In this document: positions 1 to 8,616 of the stretch, one piece after another | Layout: every line of letters begins with the position of its first letter | Numbering within the stretch: the stretch's first letter is position 1 | NCBI GenBank assembly: GCA_035544895.1 | Contig: DASZZM010000009.1 | Span: forward strand, 62,001-126,000 | Length of the DNA stretch: 64,000 nt | Direction of reading: 5' to 3' | Source: JASLEW01 sp035544895 | Lineage (GTDB): Bacteria; Acidobacteriota; Thermoanaerobaculia; Multivoradales; UBA5704 | Program-made: the position numbers and the translations under genes | The notes under the pieces: model-generated | What the model saw: only the letters and a program-made list of their open reading frames with translations | What the model was told of the DNA's origin: nothing | Databases searched by the model: none

Positions 1-759
1 CGCCCACGTCGGGCGCGACGACGCGCAGCTTGTGCTCGGGGACCTTGAGGGTAAAGGCGCCGAGCAGCAGCCGCGTCAGGTGCGGGTTCTGCGACGTGGT
101 GTAGAGCGTGTAGCGCTCTTCGGCGTCGTCGTAGTGGCCATTGGCGGCGCGCGGCTCGATGGCGTTGGGGATGGTGCGGTTGTTGACCAGGTCGATCGAG
201 ACCACGCGGTCGGCCTTGGCGAAGGCGGCGTCGGTGGCCGCGGCGTCGCCCAGGTGCCAGTCGAAGCAGACGTTGCCGGCGGCCTCGTCCCACACCAGGG
301 GAGCGCCGGAGGCAACCGCGCCGCGTAGCTGGGCGACGGCCGGCCGCGCCTCGTAGTCGACGTCGACAAGCTGGGCCGCGTCCCTGGCCTGGGCCCTGGT
401 CGCGGCGACGACCATCGCCACCGGGTCCCCGGCGTGCCGCACTTTGCCCAGCGCGAGGGCCGGGTGCGGCGGCTCGACCATGTTCGAGCCGTCCTTGTTC
501 TTGATCAGCCAGCCGCAGGGCAGGCCGCCCAGCCCGTCGGCGGCCACGTCCTCGCCGGTCAGGACGGCGAGCACGCCGGCCGCGGCCAGGGCGCGCGAGC
601 CGTCGATCGAGCGGATCGCGGCATGCGCGTGCGGCGAGCGCACGAACACGGCCCACGCCTGCTCGGGGAGCACGAGGTCGTCGGTGTACCTCCCCTTGCC
701 GAGCAGGAAGCGCCGGTCCTCGCGGCGCGGCACGGAAGCGCCGATGCCTTCGGGATGGC

Positions 760-763
<4 letters not shown>
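1..763 (-). CDS. Molybdenum hydroxylase large subunit (CO/xanthine dehydrogenase family), partial
   Basis: Starts at ATG 763-761 behind AGGAGG (771-776) and runs off the left edge, so only about 254 N-terminal residues are present. The start MSHPEGIGASVPRREDRRFL, followed by GRYTDDL and an 'AxAVFVRSPHAHAAIRSID' stretch, is the typical N-terminus of the CoxL/XdhA molybdopterin-binding subunit, which oxidises CO, purines or aldehydes using Mo-MCD. The active-site loop that separates true CO dehydrogenase (AYxCSFR) from other members lies outside the window, so the substrate is unknown. Its ATG overlaps the stop of the 2Fe-2S subunit gene (ATGA), showing tight translational coupling. Family call is secure; substrate is not. 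Confidence 0.85.
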
Positions 764-1338
<575 letters not shown>

Positions 1339-1609
1339 AAACCTCCCCTTCACGCAAGGGCGTGCCAATGGCCGCAGGATGCGTTTTGGCCGCGCTATGG
1401 TATCGCCACGCCTTCGCCCGGCGCAAGCCGCGGGTGCTGGAAGACTCCGCGGCAATCGCTTGTCCCCATTTCCAGCGGGAGATCGTATCCAGAGATAGGT
1501 ACCGCTAGACCGCCGGTCAGCGTGCTCCGGGGGGCGACGAAAGCGGTGTAGCCTACCTCTGACATTCCGCTGACGTTCCGCACGTTCCGAGTCGGCGGGA
1601 GGAGACAAG

Positions 1610-3340
1610 ATGGCAAGCAAGCTGGCGGCGAGTCGTCTTCGCGGCGGCGGACCGCTCGTGGCGGTCCTGCTCTGTTGCGGCTGTGCGGCCCAGCCGCGTC
1701 CGGCGGGCCCGGCAGGCCCGATCGTGGCGGCGGATGCCGGCCGATCCTGCGCCAGCGCCATTCCGGGTGTCGAGACGGTCGATGCCTCGCGGGCGCTGCG
1801 GCGGCAGCACGGTCTGGCCGAGGACGTCCACGGCGCGATGATCGTCGAGGTCCTGGCGGGCGGTCCGGCGGCGCAGGCCGGCCTCGCCGTCTGGGACGTG
1901 GTCGAACGGATCGACGATCAAGAGATCCTCAGCACCAGCGACTTCGACGACAGGATGAACGAGGCGAAATGCGGCGACACCCTGCGGGTGACCTTCCGGC
2001 GAGGCGGCGCGCAACGTACGACGAGCATCATCCCCGTCGACTCGATGGGCTTCTACACCGCTGCCTGCCGGCAGGGGCTGGCCACCGGATGCTTCCGGCA
2101 GGGGTGGCTCATCGCCGCCGGGGTGGGCGTCGCCGCCGACGGCAAGCGCGCCGAGGAGCTGTACGACCAGGCCTGCCGACTCGGCTCGGGAGGGGCCTGC
2201 TGCGAGCTGGCGCGGAGCCGGAGCGAGCCCGAGCGCGCACGGGAACGGGTCGAGCTGCTCGAGCGCGCCTGCGCGCTCCACTATGCCGGCGGCTGTGTCG
2301 ATCTCGCGTTCCGTTACTCGACCGGCGAGGACGGGGTGGCGAGAGACGACACTCGGGCAGCGCCACTCTTCGTCGCGGCGTGCGACGGCGGCGAACCTGC
2401 CGGCTGTTTCAACGCCGGGCTGACGCTTGCCGAAGGGCGCGGCGCCCCCGCCGACCTCGCGGCGGCGGTCGTGGCCTACGAGGACGGGTGCCGTGGCGGC
2501 ATCTCGGCGGCGTGCTCCAACCTGGGGCTCGCCTATGACGAAGGCCGAGGCGTGGCGGCAGCGCCGGACAAGGCGGCGACGTTCTATCTCCGCGGCTGCA
2601 CCGGCAGCTCGCTGACCCCTGGCAGCGCCACCGCGTGCAGGAATCTCGGAGTGCTGTTGCGTGACGGCAGGGGCGTGGAGCAGGACCCCGGCCAGGCCGT
2701 CGAGCTCTTCACCCAGGTCTGCGATGGCATGCCCGCCGATCCCCATGATCAGAACGCCGAGGACGACGCGGCCGCCGCCGCCGCCAGCGCCTGCTCGCTG
2801 CTCGGGGCGCAGTACGCGCACGGCAGCGGCGTGGCAGCGGATTGGGACCGCGCGATCGCCCTTTCGAAGCAAGGCTGCGCCGGCGGCGATGCCTTCGGGT
2901 GCTTCAATCTCGGCGCCGTCTATCTCAATGGCGAAGGCGCCGGCCGCGACGAGGCCACCGCGCTCTCCTATTTCCGCAGCGCCTGCGACAGAGGCGACGG
3001 CAAAGGATGCTTCCAGGTCGCGCTCATGTTCTCACAGGGACTCGGCGCCGCGCGCAGCGATGAGCAGGCCGCCGCCTTCTACCAGAGAGCCTGCGACGCG
3101 GGAAGCGGCACGGGATGCGTCAACCTGGGCGGGATGTACACCAGCGACGTGAGCAAGACCCTCGCCCTGTTCGAGCGTGGCTGCGACCTGGGCGAGCCGG
3201 TCGCTTGCTTCAACCTGGCCAATCACTACACCGACGGCACCGGCGTCAAGGCCGACCCGGCGCGCGCCGCCGCGCTGTACGCGCAGGCCTGCAGCGGCGG
3301 TTACGAGGCCGCCTGCGCCAAGGCCTCGCCGCCTCGCTGA
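1610..3340 (+). CDS. Lipoprotein with PDZ domain and about ten Sel1-like repeats
   Basis: A 576-residue exported protein. Residues 1-25 form a signal peptide ending in the lipobox-like LLCCGC, so the mature protein is probably lipid-anchored at C25. Residues about 50-120 look like a PDZ domain (GAMIVEVLAGGPAAQAGLAVWD then VVERIDDQEI). From residue 145 to the end there are about ten Sel1/TPR-like units with the pattern ACDxGxxxGCFNLGxxYxxGxG, each with a Cys pair as in the Hcp/Sel1 proteins, which form disulfide-clamped helical solenoids outside the cytoplasm. The start has GGGAGGAG at 1597-1604. It is divergent from the coxS-like gene. Likely a periplasmic scaffold or protease-regulating protein; the exact partner is unknown. 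Confidence 0.82.
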   Translation: MASKLAASRLRGGGPLVAVLLCCGCAAQPRPAGPAGPIVAADAGRSCASAIPGVETVDASRALRRQHGLAEDVHGAMIVEVLAGGPAAQAGLAVWDVVERIDDQEILSTSDFDDRMNEAKCGDTLRVTFRRGGAQRTTSIIPVDSMGFYTAACRQGLATGCFRQGWLIAAGVGVAADGKRAEELYDQACRLGSGGACCELARSRSEPERARERVELLERACALHYAGGCVDLAFRYSTGEDGVARDDTRAAPLFVAACDGGEPAGCFNAGLTLAEGRGAPADLAAAVVAYEDGCRGGISAACSNLGLAYDEGRGVAAAPDKAATFYLRGCTGSSLTPGSATACRNLGVLLRDGRGVEQDPGQAVELFTQVCDGMPADPHDQNAEDDAAAAAASACSLLGAQYAHGSGVAADWDRAIALSKQGCAGGDAFGCFNLGAVYLNGEGAGRDEATALSYFRSACDRGDGKGCFQVALMFSQGLGAARSDEQAAAFYQRACDAGSGTGCVNLGGMYTSDVSKTLALFERGCDLGEPVACFNLANHYTDGTGVKADPARAAALYAQACSGGYEAACAKASPPR

Positions 3341-3364
3341 CAGCACCGGCAACGGTTAACATTC

Positions 3365-3517
3365 TTGCCTTGGACCGTCTCGCTGAAAAACGTCGATCGG
3401 GAATCGCTCGCCCTCAGCACCAGCCCGGTGTTCCTTCGCCTCATGCAGGCGGCGCACGAGGAACTGGAGAGGGGTGACAGCGTCTCCCTGGAGGAGATCA
3501 AGCGGGAGCTCGGCTGA
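3365..3517 (+). pseudogene. Possible antitoxin-like small ORF or remnant
   Basis: A short open frame (TTG 3365 or ATG 3437) ends with ...SPVFLRLMQAAHEELERGDSVSLEEIKRELG. The last half has the look of a small antitoxin tail (acidic amphipathic helix with EEIKRE), but there is no ribosome binding site and no toxin gene follows. It could be a remnant or chance. Reported at low confidence. Confidence 0.25.
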
Positions 3518-3550
3518 GGCCGCGCCGGCCTGCTTGAGCGAGGCGGGACA

Positions 3551-5524
3551 CTAACAAGAGCCCGAGGCGGCCCCCGAGGCGGACGACGACTCGGTGCGGT
3601 CCGGGATGGCGAGGACGGCGCAGCCCCAGAGCTGGGTTGCCAGGTCCTCGATCAGGACTCCGAGGGCCTGGTGGCCGGGGGGCGGCCGCGGCGGTGCCAG
3701 ACGGAGGGCGTGCCGGCGGTTCCAGAGGTCGGCGGCGCGGGCGTCGAGACGCTGGTGGGTGATGACGACGGTGCCGCGGGCGTCGCTCCAGGCGAAGGAG
3801 ATGCGCAGCGGCCCGGGGAGGGAGTTGCGGTCCCCGGCCGCGGGGGCGGCCTGCGTCAGGAGGATTGCCGGCCCCGGGGCGGCCGCGCCGTCCGCCGCCT
3901 GGGCCCCGGCCGCCGGCGGCTCCTCCAGCAGCGCCACACTCACCTGCAGCGGGGCCGCCACGCTGTCGCCGGCGAGGCTGCGGCGCAGGCGGGCCGCGGC
4001 CACGCTCTCGGGAGTCGACGAGCGCACCCAGCGCGCGGTGCGCACTTCCTGGCCGCCGGCGAGCAGCGAGACCGTCACCGAACGCTCGCGCCCGGCGGGG
4101 GAGGCATCCGCCTGGTACCACAGGTGCCAGCGCGCGGCGAGAGCGCCGAGCGCGGGCGCGAGCGACGCGCGGTAGGGGACGACCAGGCCGGCGGTAGGCC
4201 GCACCAGCGCCGCCAGGGCCACGTCCTCCATCTCGAAGCGCGGCGTCAGGAGCCGCACGTCCGGCGCGACGGGCAGCTGCTTGCCGCGCGCCTTCTGGAT
4301 CAGCATGTAGAGAAGAGGCAGGAAGGGGATGGCGCCGGGGGTATGAGGATCTTCCCAGGTCTGCCGCCGGAAGCGCGAGTAGTCGTCCTCCGGCACCGCC
4401 TCGCGCCCGCCAGCCAGGCGGTGGATCGGCAAGGCCAGGGTCACCCAGCCGTAGGCGGCCAGCAAGCGGGCCGTCTCTCCCAGCGCCAGCGCCGTGCCCT
4501 CGTCCGCGGCGGCTGGAGCAGCCAGGGCGATCGGGGCGGCAGCGGCGGGCCGCGTGGGACCGGCATGGCCGCCGGCCCCTTCAGGGTCGGTGGCGGCCGC
4601 CGTGGGCGCGGCGACCGTGGCGGCCGCGGCGGGAGCGATGGCCGTGGCGGCCGCGGCGGCAGTGAGCTGGTGCAGCTCGGCGGCGGACAGGGCCGGCAGG
4701 TCGGCGACCAGCAGCAGGGCATGCGGACCCCGGGTGACGGCCTCGGCAAGCGAGGTCACCAGCCGGTCGCACTGCCGGCGCACGGTCGCCGGCGGCGGCG
4801 GAGGGGAGGGGGCGAAGAGCGTTGCCCGCGGGTCGCGGCGCGACTGGCCGGCGAGGGCGGCAAGGACTTCCTCGATGGCCGCGGCCTCCCGGCTCGGCGC
4901 GAGCACGGTGCGCGGGTCGGGATCGGCGACCACGATCTCGACCGTCCCGAGCTCGGCGAGCTGGCCCGCCTGGTACGCCAGCGCGATGGCGGCCTCGAAG
5001 ACCGTGTTCGGGTGAGCGAGGACGCGGTCGAAATAGATCCGCAGGCTCCACGGATGCGCCGTCGCGGCCAGCGGCTCCAGCCGCAGGACGGGGCGCGCCT
5101 TGCCGTCCTCGAGCACCAGGAAGTGGGCGGGCTCGAGGTCGCTCATGCCATGGAGCTCCGGCACCGCGAACCGCACGTAGCCGGGCGCCTTGGGGTCGGC
5201 GGGCTGAGCGTCGCTCAGCCTGAGGTCGCGCAAGCCCTTGCCCAGGGGCTGCTCGAACACGAGCTCGACCTCGCGCACGCTTAACCGCTCGGTAAGCGAC
5301 GGGAGCTCCTTCCCGGGACCGCTGGGCTGGGCTCCCGCGCCGCCCGCGCCGCCCAGAGCCAGGGCAGCAGCCACCGCCAGAGCGGCAATCGAGCCGCGCC
5401 GGCGCCGCAAGGCTCCGCTCAGCCAGGCCGCACGCGAACGGCAGCAGCCCGCCGCACCGGGCCGCGGGTCGCGAAGAAGTTGCGAAGGCGCGTTGGATTC
5501 GTGCACCGGCAGAGATTCTCTCAA
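3551..5524 (-). CDS. Secreted von-Willebrand-like (acidobacterial VWFA-type) protein
   Basis: About 657 residues with a signal peptide (IAALAVAAALALGGAGGAGAQ, roughly residues 45-65). The segment FLVLEDGKARPVLRLEP (about 136-152) matches the 'vtVleDGkpq.v..f' lead-in of acidobacterial VWFA-domain proteins, and the region after it has the fold order expected of a VWA domain. However, the metal-binding DxSxS is replaced by YFDRVLA, so metal binding may be lost. An Ala-rich insertion (about 255-320) interrupts the domain. The rest is beta-rich and unassigned. Start is TTG 5524, with an alternative GTG at 5506. Predicted to act outside the cytoplasm, possibly in adhesion or in binding a partner. 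It stands alone, convergent with the preceding gene. Confidence 0.6.
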   Translation of the reverse strand: MRESLPVHESNAPSQLLRDPRPGAAGCCRSRAAWLSGALRRRRGSIAALAVAAALALGGAGGAGAQPSGPGKELPSLTERLSVREVELVFEQPLGKGLRDLRLSDAQPADPKAPGYVRFAVPELHGMSDLEPAHFLVLEDGKARPVLRLEPLAATAHPWSLRIYFDRVLAHPNTVFEAAIALAYQAGQLAELGTVEIVVADPDPRTVLAPSREAAAIEEVLAALAGQSRRDPRATLFAPSPPPPPATVRRQCDRLVTSLAEAVTRGPHALLLVADLPALSAAELHQLTAAAAATAIAPAAAATVAAPTAAATDPEGAGGHAGPTRPAAAAPIALAAPAAADEGTALALGETARLLAAYGWVTLALPIHRLAGGREAVPEDDYSRFRRQTWEDPHTPGAIPFLPLLYMLIQKARGKQLPVAPDVRLLTPRFEMEDVALAALVRPTAGLVVPYRASLAPALGALAARWHLWYQADASPAGRERSVTVSLLAGGQEVRTARWVRSSTPESVAAARLRRSLAGDSVAAPLQVSVALLEEPPAAGAQAADGAAAPGPAILLTQAAPAAGDRNSLPGPLRISFAWSDARGTVVITHQRLDARAADLWNRRHALRLAPPRPPPGHQALGVLIEDLATQLWGCAVLAIPDRTESSSASGAASGSC

Positions 5525-5638
5525 AACCAGTGTCGATCTCGCGCCGCCCCGTTCGTCGCTACAGTAGAGCCAGGGCTAAACCGGTCGAGACCGCCCGGAA
5601 GCCCGGCTCCGCAACCGCAACCTGAAGGAGACACCACG

Positions 5639-6064
5639 ATGCGATTCATGATCCTGGTCAAGGCCGACAAGAACACCGAGGCGGGCGTTCTCCCGAGCGA
5701 GAAGCTCCTTGCCGAGATGGGGAAGTACAACGAGGAGCTGGTGAAAGCCGGTGTGCTGCTGGCGGCCGAGGGGTTGCAGCCGAGCTCGAAGGGCGCCCGC
5801 GTCAAGTTCTCCGGAGCGCAGCGCACCGTGACCGACGGGCCCTTCACCGAGGCCAAGGAGCTGATCGCCGGCTTCTGGCTGATCCAGGTGAAGTCGAAGG
5901 AAGAGGCGATCGAATGGGTCAAGCGCTGCCCCAACCCCACCGAGGGGGAGCCCGAGATCGAGATTCGCCAGGTGTTCGAAGCGGAGGACTTCGGTCCCGC
6001 GCTCACTCCCGAGCTCAGGGAGGCGGAAGAGCGCCTGCGTGCCCAGGCGGCCGCCAAGCAGTAG
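5639..6064 (+). CDS. YCII/DGPF-domain protein
   Basis: A 141-residue cytoplasmic protein of the YCII-related family (dimeric ferredoxin-like fold). It begins MRFMILVKADK and contains the diagnostic TVTDGPFTEAKELIAGFWL at about residues 64-82. Members with this motif often sit next to ECF sigma factors; none is adjacent here, and the biochemical role of the family is unsettled. Start ATG 5639 follows GAAGGAGA. The C-terminal 25 residues are an Ala/Glu-rich helix. Confidence 0.9.
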   Translation: MRFMILVKADKNTEAGVLPSEKLLAEMGKYNEELVKAGVLLAAEGLQPSSKGARVKFSGAQRTVTDGPFTEAKELIAGFWLIQVKSKEEAIEWVKRCPNPTEGEPEIEIRQVFEAEDFGPALTPELREAEERLRAQAAAKQ

Positions 6065-6101
6065 TCAAGGCGCACGGCGCCAGTCCGCGAGCCGGGAGCG
6101 C

Positions 6102-6356
6102 TCAGCGGTAAACCTCTCGTCGATGCCCGATCCGCACGATGAGCACGATGAGCTCGCGATCCAGCGCCTCGTAGACGATGCGATAGCGGCCGACGCGGAC
6201 GCGTCGCAGCCCGGAGAGCTCGCCCTTCAGCGCGCCGCCAGCATGGGGCTCGTCCGCGAGGCGGTCGATCGCCGCGGCGAGCCGCTCGCGCTCGGCACGA
6301 GGCAAGGCGCGGAGTGACTTGGCGGCGCTGGCCTTAATCTTGATCGAGAAGCTCAC
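6102..6356 (-). CDS. RelE/ParE-type toxin
   Basis: An 84-residue protein of the RelE/ParE superfamily. Visible family features are the N-terminal helix pair (SIKIKASAAKSLRALPRAERERLAAAIDRLA), the central GLRRVRVGRYRIVYEA strand pair and the C-terminal IVLIVRIGHRREVYR. The last block (RIGHRREVYR) is typical of RelE-like mRNA interferases. The GTG start at 6356 overlaps the upstream antitoxin gene by 23 bases, the usual way to keep toxin output below antitoxin. Whether it cleaves mRNA or poisons gyrase cannot be told from the sequence. Confidence 0.9.
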   Translation of the reverse strand: MSFSIKIKASAAKSLRALPRAERERLAAAIDRLADEPHAGGALKGELSGLRRVRVGRYRIVYEALDRELIVLIVRIGHRREVYR

Positions 6357-6555
6357 GCCGGACGTCTTTCCAATCGAGGACCGGGTCGGCGGGGTCCTGT
6401 AGCCGCTCGAGCCCCAGCTTGAGGTCCTCGAGGTCGTCGAGGTAGTACTCGATCGCCTGCCGGATCAGATCGGCACGCGTTCGACGCAGGCGTTTGGCGG
6501 CGCGGTCCATCTCCTTGACCAGCGGTTCGGGCAGGCGAGCGGTGACTTGCGGCAT
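6334..6555 (-). CDS. Ribbon-helix-helix antitoxin
   Basis: A 73-residue antitoxin partner of the toxin. The N-terminus MPQVTARLPEPLVKEMDRAAKRLRRTRADLIRQAIEYYL is a ribbon-helix-helix DNA-binding fold; the acidic C-terminus (DLKLGLERLQDPADPVLDWKDV) should wrap and neutralise the toxin. Start ATG 6555 is preferred to the upstream TTG 6576 because AGGAG lies 8 bases before it and because the palindromic operator overlaps the TTG. The complex is expected to repress its own promoter through that palindrome. Confidence 0.88.
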   Translation of the reverse strand: MPQVTARLPEPLVKEMDRAAKRLRRTRADLIRQAIEYYLDDLEDLKLGLERLQDPADPVLDWKDVRRELLDQD

Positions 6556-6566
6556 AGGGATGCTCC

Positions 6567-6585
6567 TGACAGTCAATGACTGTCA
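6567..6585 (-). promoter_or_regulatory. Palindromic operator of the toxin-antitoxin operon
   Basis: A perfect inverted repeat, TGACAGT-CAATG-ACTGTCA (7-bp arms, 5-bp spacer), ends 11 bases upstream of the antitoxin ATG. Ribbon-helix-helix antitoxins bind such palindromes to autoregulate. Confidence 0.75.
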
Positions 6586-6761
6586 TTCTACCGCCTTCCC
6601 CGGCCGGATGACCAGCAGGCGGCCGCGTCGCCGGGCCAGGTGGCTCCACTCCCGCCCCGTCGCAGTGCCGATTCATCCCGCGGTAATCGGCACGGGCGGT
6701 GTCAGCTGAGATTAGAATCCCTCTCGAGCGAGTCTCGCTCTGACCCTCAGGGGAGGCCAGC

Positions 6762-7676
6762 ATGTCCATTCGACCCGTCCGGCGGCTGATCCGCGCCAAG
6801 CCAACGCTCGAGGGCGCGGGTGTGCACTTGCGCCGCGCGTTCGGCTTCGGCAACACCTCGGATTTCGACCCCTTCCTCCTTCTTGACGACTTCCGCAATG
6901 ACGTCCCGGAGGACTACCTGGCCGGCTTCCCATGGCATCCCCACCGCGGGATCGAGACCATCACCTACGTGCTCGCCGGCACCGTCGAGCATGGCGACAG
7001 CCTGGGCAACAGCGGCGCCATCGGCGCCGGCGACGTGCAGTGGATGACCGCCGGGAGGGGGATCATCCACCAGGAGATGCCGAAGGGCGACCAGGCCGGC
7101 CGCATGCACGGCTTCCAGCTCTGGGGGAATCTGCCGTCCGCGCTCAAGATGACGGCGCCGCGCTACCAGGAGGTGAAGGCGCCCGACATCCCGCAGATCA
7201 CCGACGACGACGGCACCCACGTGCGGGTCGTCTGCGGCAGCTTCTGGGGCACGACCGGCCCGGTGGACGGAGTCGCCGCCGAACCGGTCTACCTCGACGT
7301 GTCGGTGCCGCCGGGCCGCAGGAAGAGCCTGCCGGTCGAGACCACGCGGCACGCCTTCGCCTACGTCTTCGCGGGGGCGGGGAAGTTCTGCAACGCCTCG
7401 GGTCCCCTCGCGGTGCCGACCGAAGGGGTGGGCTGGCTGGACACCACGCCGCCCGACGAGGCGGACAACCGCTCGCTCGTGCTGTTCGATCGCGGCGACG
7501 AGGTCGCGGTGCAGGCCGGCGACGACGGGATCCGCTTCTTGCTGGTTTCGGGCAAGCCGCTCGGCGAGCCGGTCGCCTGGTATGGGCCGATCGTGATGAA
7601 CACGCAAGAACAGCTGCGGAGGGCCTTCGAGGAGCTCCGCGAGGGGACCTTCCTGCACCCGGAGGCGGGGCGCTAG
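6762..7676 (+). CDS. Pirin-family bicupin protein
   Basis: A 304-residue two-cupin protein. The four metal ligands of pirin are present in the N-terminal cupin: H59 and H61 (in HPHRGIETITYVLAG), H103 and E105 (in TAGRGIIHQE), matching the Fe site of human pirin and bacterial YhhW. Members act as quercetin dioxygenase-like or redox-sensing proteins; the substrate here is unknown. ATG 6762 follows AGGGGAGG. It is a single-gene unit, divergent from the toxin-antitoxin operon. Confidence 0.93.
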   Translation: MSIRPVRRLIRAKPTLEGAGVHLRRAFGFGNTSDFDPFLLLDDFRNDVPEDYLAGFPWHPHRGIETITYVLAGTVEHGDSLGNSGAIGAGDVQWMTAGRGIIHQEMPKGDQAGRMHGFQLWGNLPSALKMTAPRYQEVKAPDIPQITDDDGTHVRVVCGSFWGTTGPVDGVAAEPVYLDVSVPPGRRKSLPVETTRHAFAYVFAGAGKFCNASGPLAVPTEGVGWLDTTPPDEADNRSLVLFDRGDEVAVQAGDDGIRFLLVSGKPLGEPVAWYGPIVMNTQEQLRRAFEELREGTFLHPEAGR

Positions 7677-7878
7677 CAAGCTCCATGAGCGGTCGCGGTG
7701 CTCGTGCGTCGGATCGCTCGTGGCATGCGGTCCAACTGGTCGTCGCCGGCTGCCGCCGATCGCGGCGCAGCGTCACCGTGACCTTCTATCGCACCGGCGC
7801 CGTCAGCACCATGTGGCCGCCCGGCGACTCCACACCGCTGCTTCGCTACGAAGCCGGCGATTAGAACGAAATTCCTGC

Positions 7879-7917
7879 AAAAAGCGGGGCGGGAAGTGGG
7901 GACTCCCCGCCCCCGCT
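7879..7917 (-). terminator. Rho-independent terminator of the small secreted protein gene
   Basis: Read on the minus strand, a GC-rich stem of about 14 bp (AGCGGGG...CCCCGCT outer arms, one bulge) is followed by TTTTT (aaaaa at 7879-7883 on plus). It lies 10 bases beyond the stop at 7927. Confidence 0.8.
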
Positions 7918-7926
7918 GCTACGTGC

Positions 7927-8292
7927 TCAGTGGCAGACGCCGTTGGGATCGGTGGCACCGCTGCACTTGGGGAAGGCATGGCGTGGAGCGGTCCTTCCCC
8001 GTCCAGCTGGATTGACGCGGGACCGGGTGGCGGCGGTAGGCCGATCCCGGTCGCCGGACCCCTGCCCGGCGCGGTCCGCGGCCGCGGTGCCCGGCTCGGC
8101 AGAAGCGCCGATGCCGCGCGCGGAAGCGGCGTCGCCGCCAACCCAGGGCGCCCAGCGCGCCAGCCAGATTTCAAAACCCTGGATGAGCGCGCCGGCAGAG
8201 GATGGCTTCACCTGGCTCGCGAGCGCGGGCTGGGTGGCGGCGGTGAGGATGAGAACGACGAGGAGCGTGGTGAAAGCGGAACGTCGAAACAT
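7927..8292 (-). CDS. Small secreted protein ending in a C-x5-DPNGVC motif
   Basis: A 121-residue precursor. Residues 1-26 are a clear signal peptide (MFRRSAFTTLLVVLILTAATQPALAS). A Trp-rich amphipathic segment (ALIQGFEIWLARWAPW) follows, then a low-complexity Arg/Gly/Ala linker, then a C-terminal tip CSGATDPNGVCH. The same plan (signal peptide, Trp-rich helix, Cys-bracketed DPxG) is seen in the secreted gene at 29971-30360. GGAGGCTTCT before ATG 8292 fixes the start. The middle of the gene carries a diverged copy of the palindromic repeat (about 8054-8076). Function unknown; divergent from a TPR protein gene. Confidence 0.75.
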   Translation of the reverse strand: MFRRSAFTTLLVVLILTAATQPALASQVKPSSAGALIQGFEIWLARWAPWVGGDAASARGIGASAEPGTAAADRAGQGSGDRDRPTAATRSRVNPAGRGRTAPRHAFPKCSGATDPNGVCH

Positions 8293-8616
8293 AGAAGCCT
8301 CCGTCCGCGGGAGGACACCGGGCGCGGCATTGCGACCGGGCGCCGCGGGGATGGCTTTGAGTTTCGCAATTTCATTGGCCAATCAGGCGAGAGAAGGGTG
8401 AGAATGCTCATTCGCATTGCTTATAAGGAAATGGCTATAGGGAGAACGACCATCTCGAGATGACCGGCCATGTCGTCGTCTGACGCGACGAGTCAAATTA
8501 CGGCTTGGCAAAAACGCGAATCGTTGCGGGTTGAAAAATGTCCTGATTAGCGTCATAATATGCTGTATGCAAGGGCAGAACGGTGCCACCGACCAGCCCC
8601 CCCGGGTCGGGCTCCT
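8293..8616. promoter_or_regulatory. Divergent intergenic region with sigma70-like promoter for the TPR gene
   Basis: This 324-base, comparatively AT-rich gap separates the secreted-protein gene from the TPR gene. On the plus strand TTGAAA (8531-8536) and CATAAT (8554-8559) are spaced 17 bases, giving a predicted start of transcription near 8566. That argues against the in-frame ATG at 8560 and for ATG 8617 as the translation start. Nothing else coding is visible. Confidence 0.55.

Noticed and set aside
7685..7864. 59-codon ORF MSGRGARASDR...
   Set aside because: No ribosome binding site and no recognisable composition; not reported as a gene.
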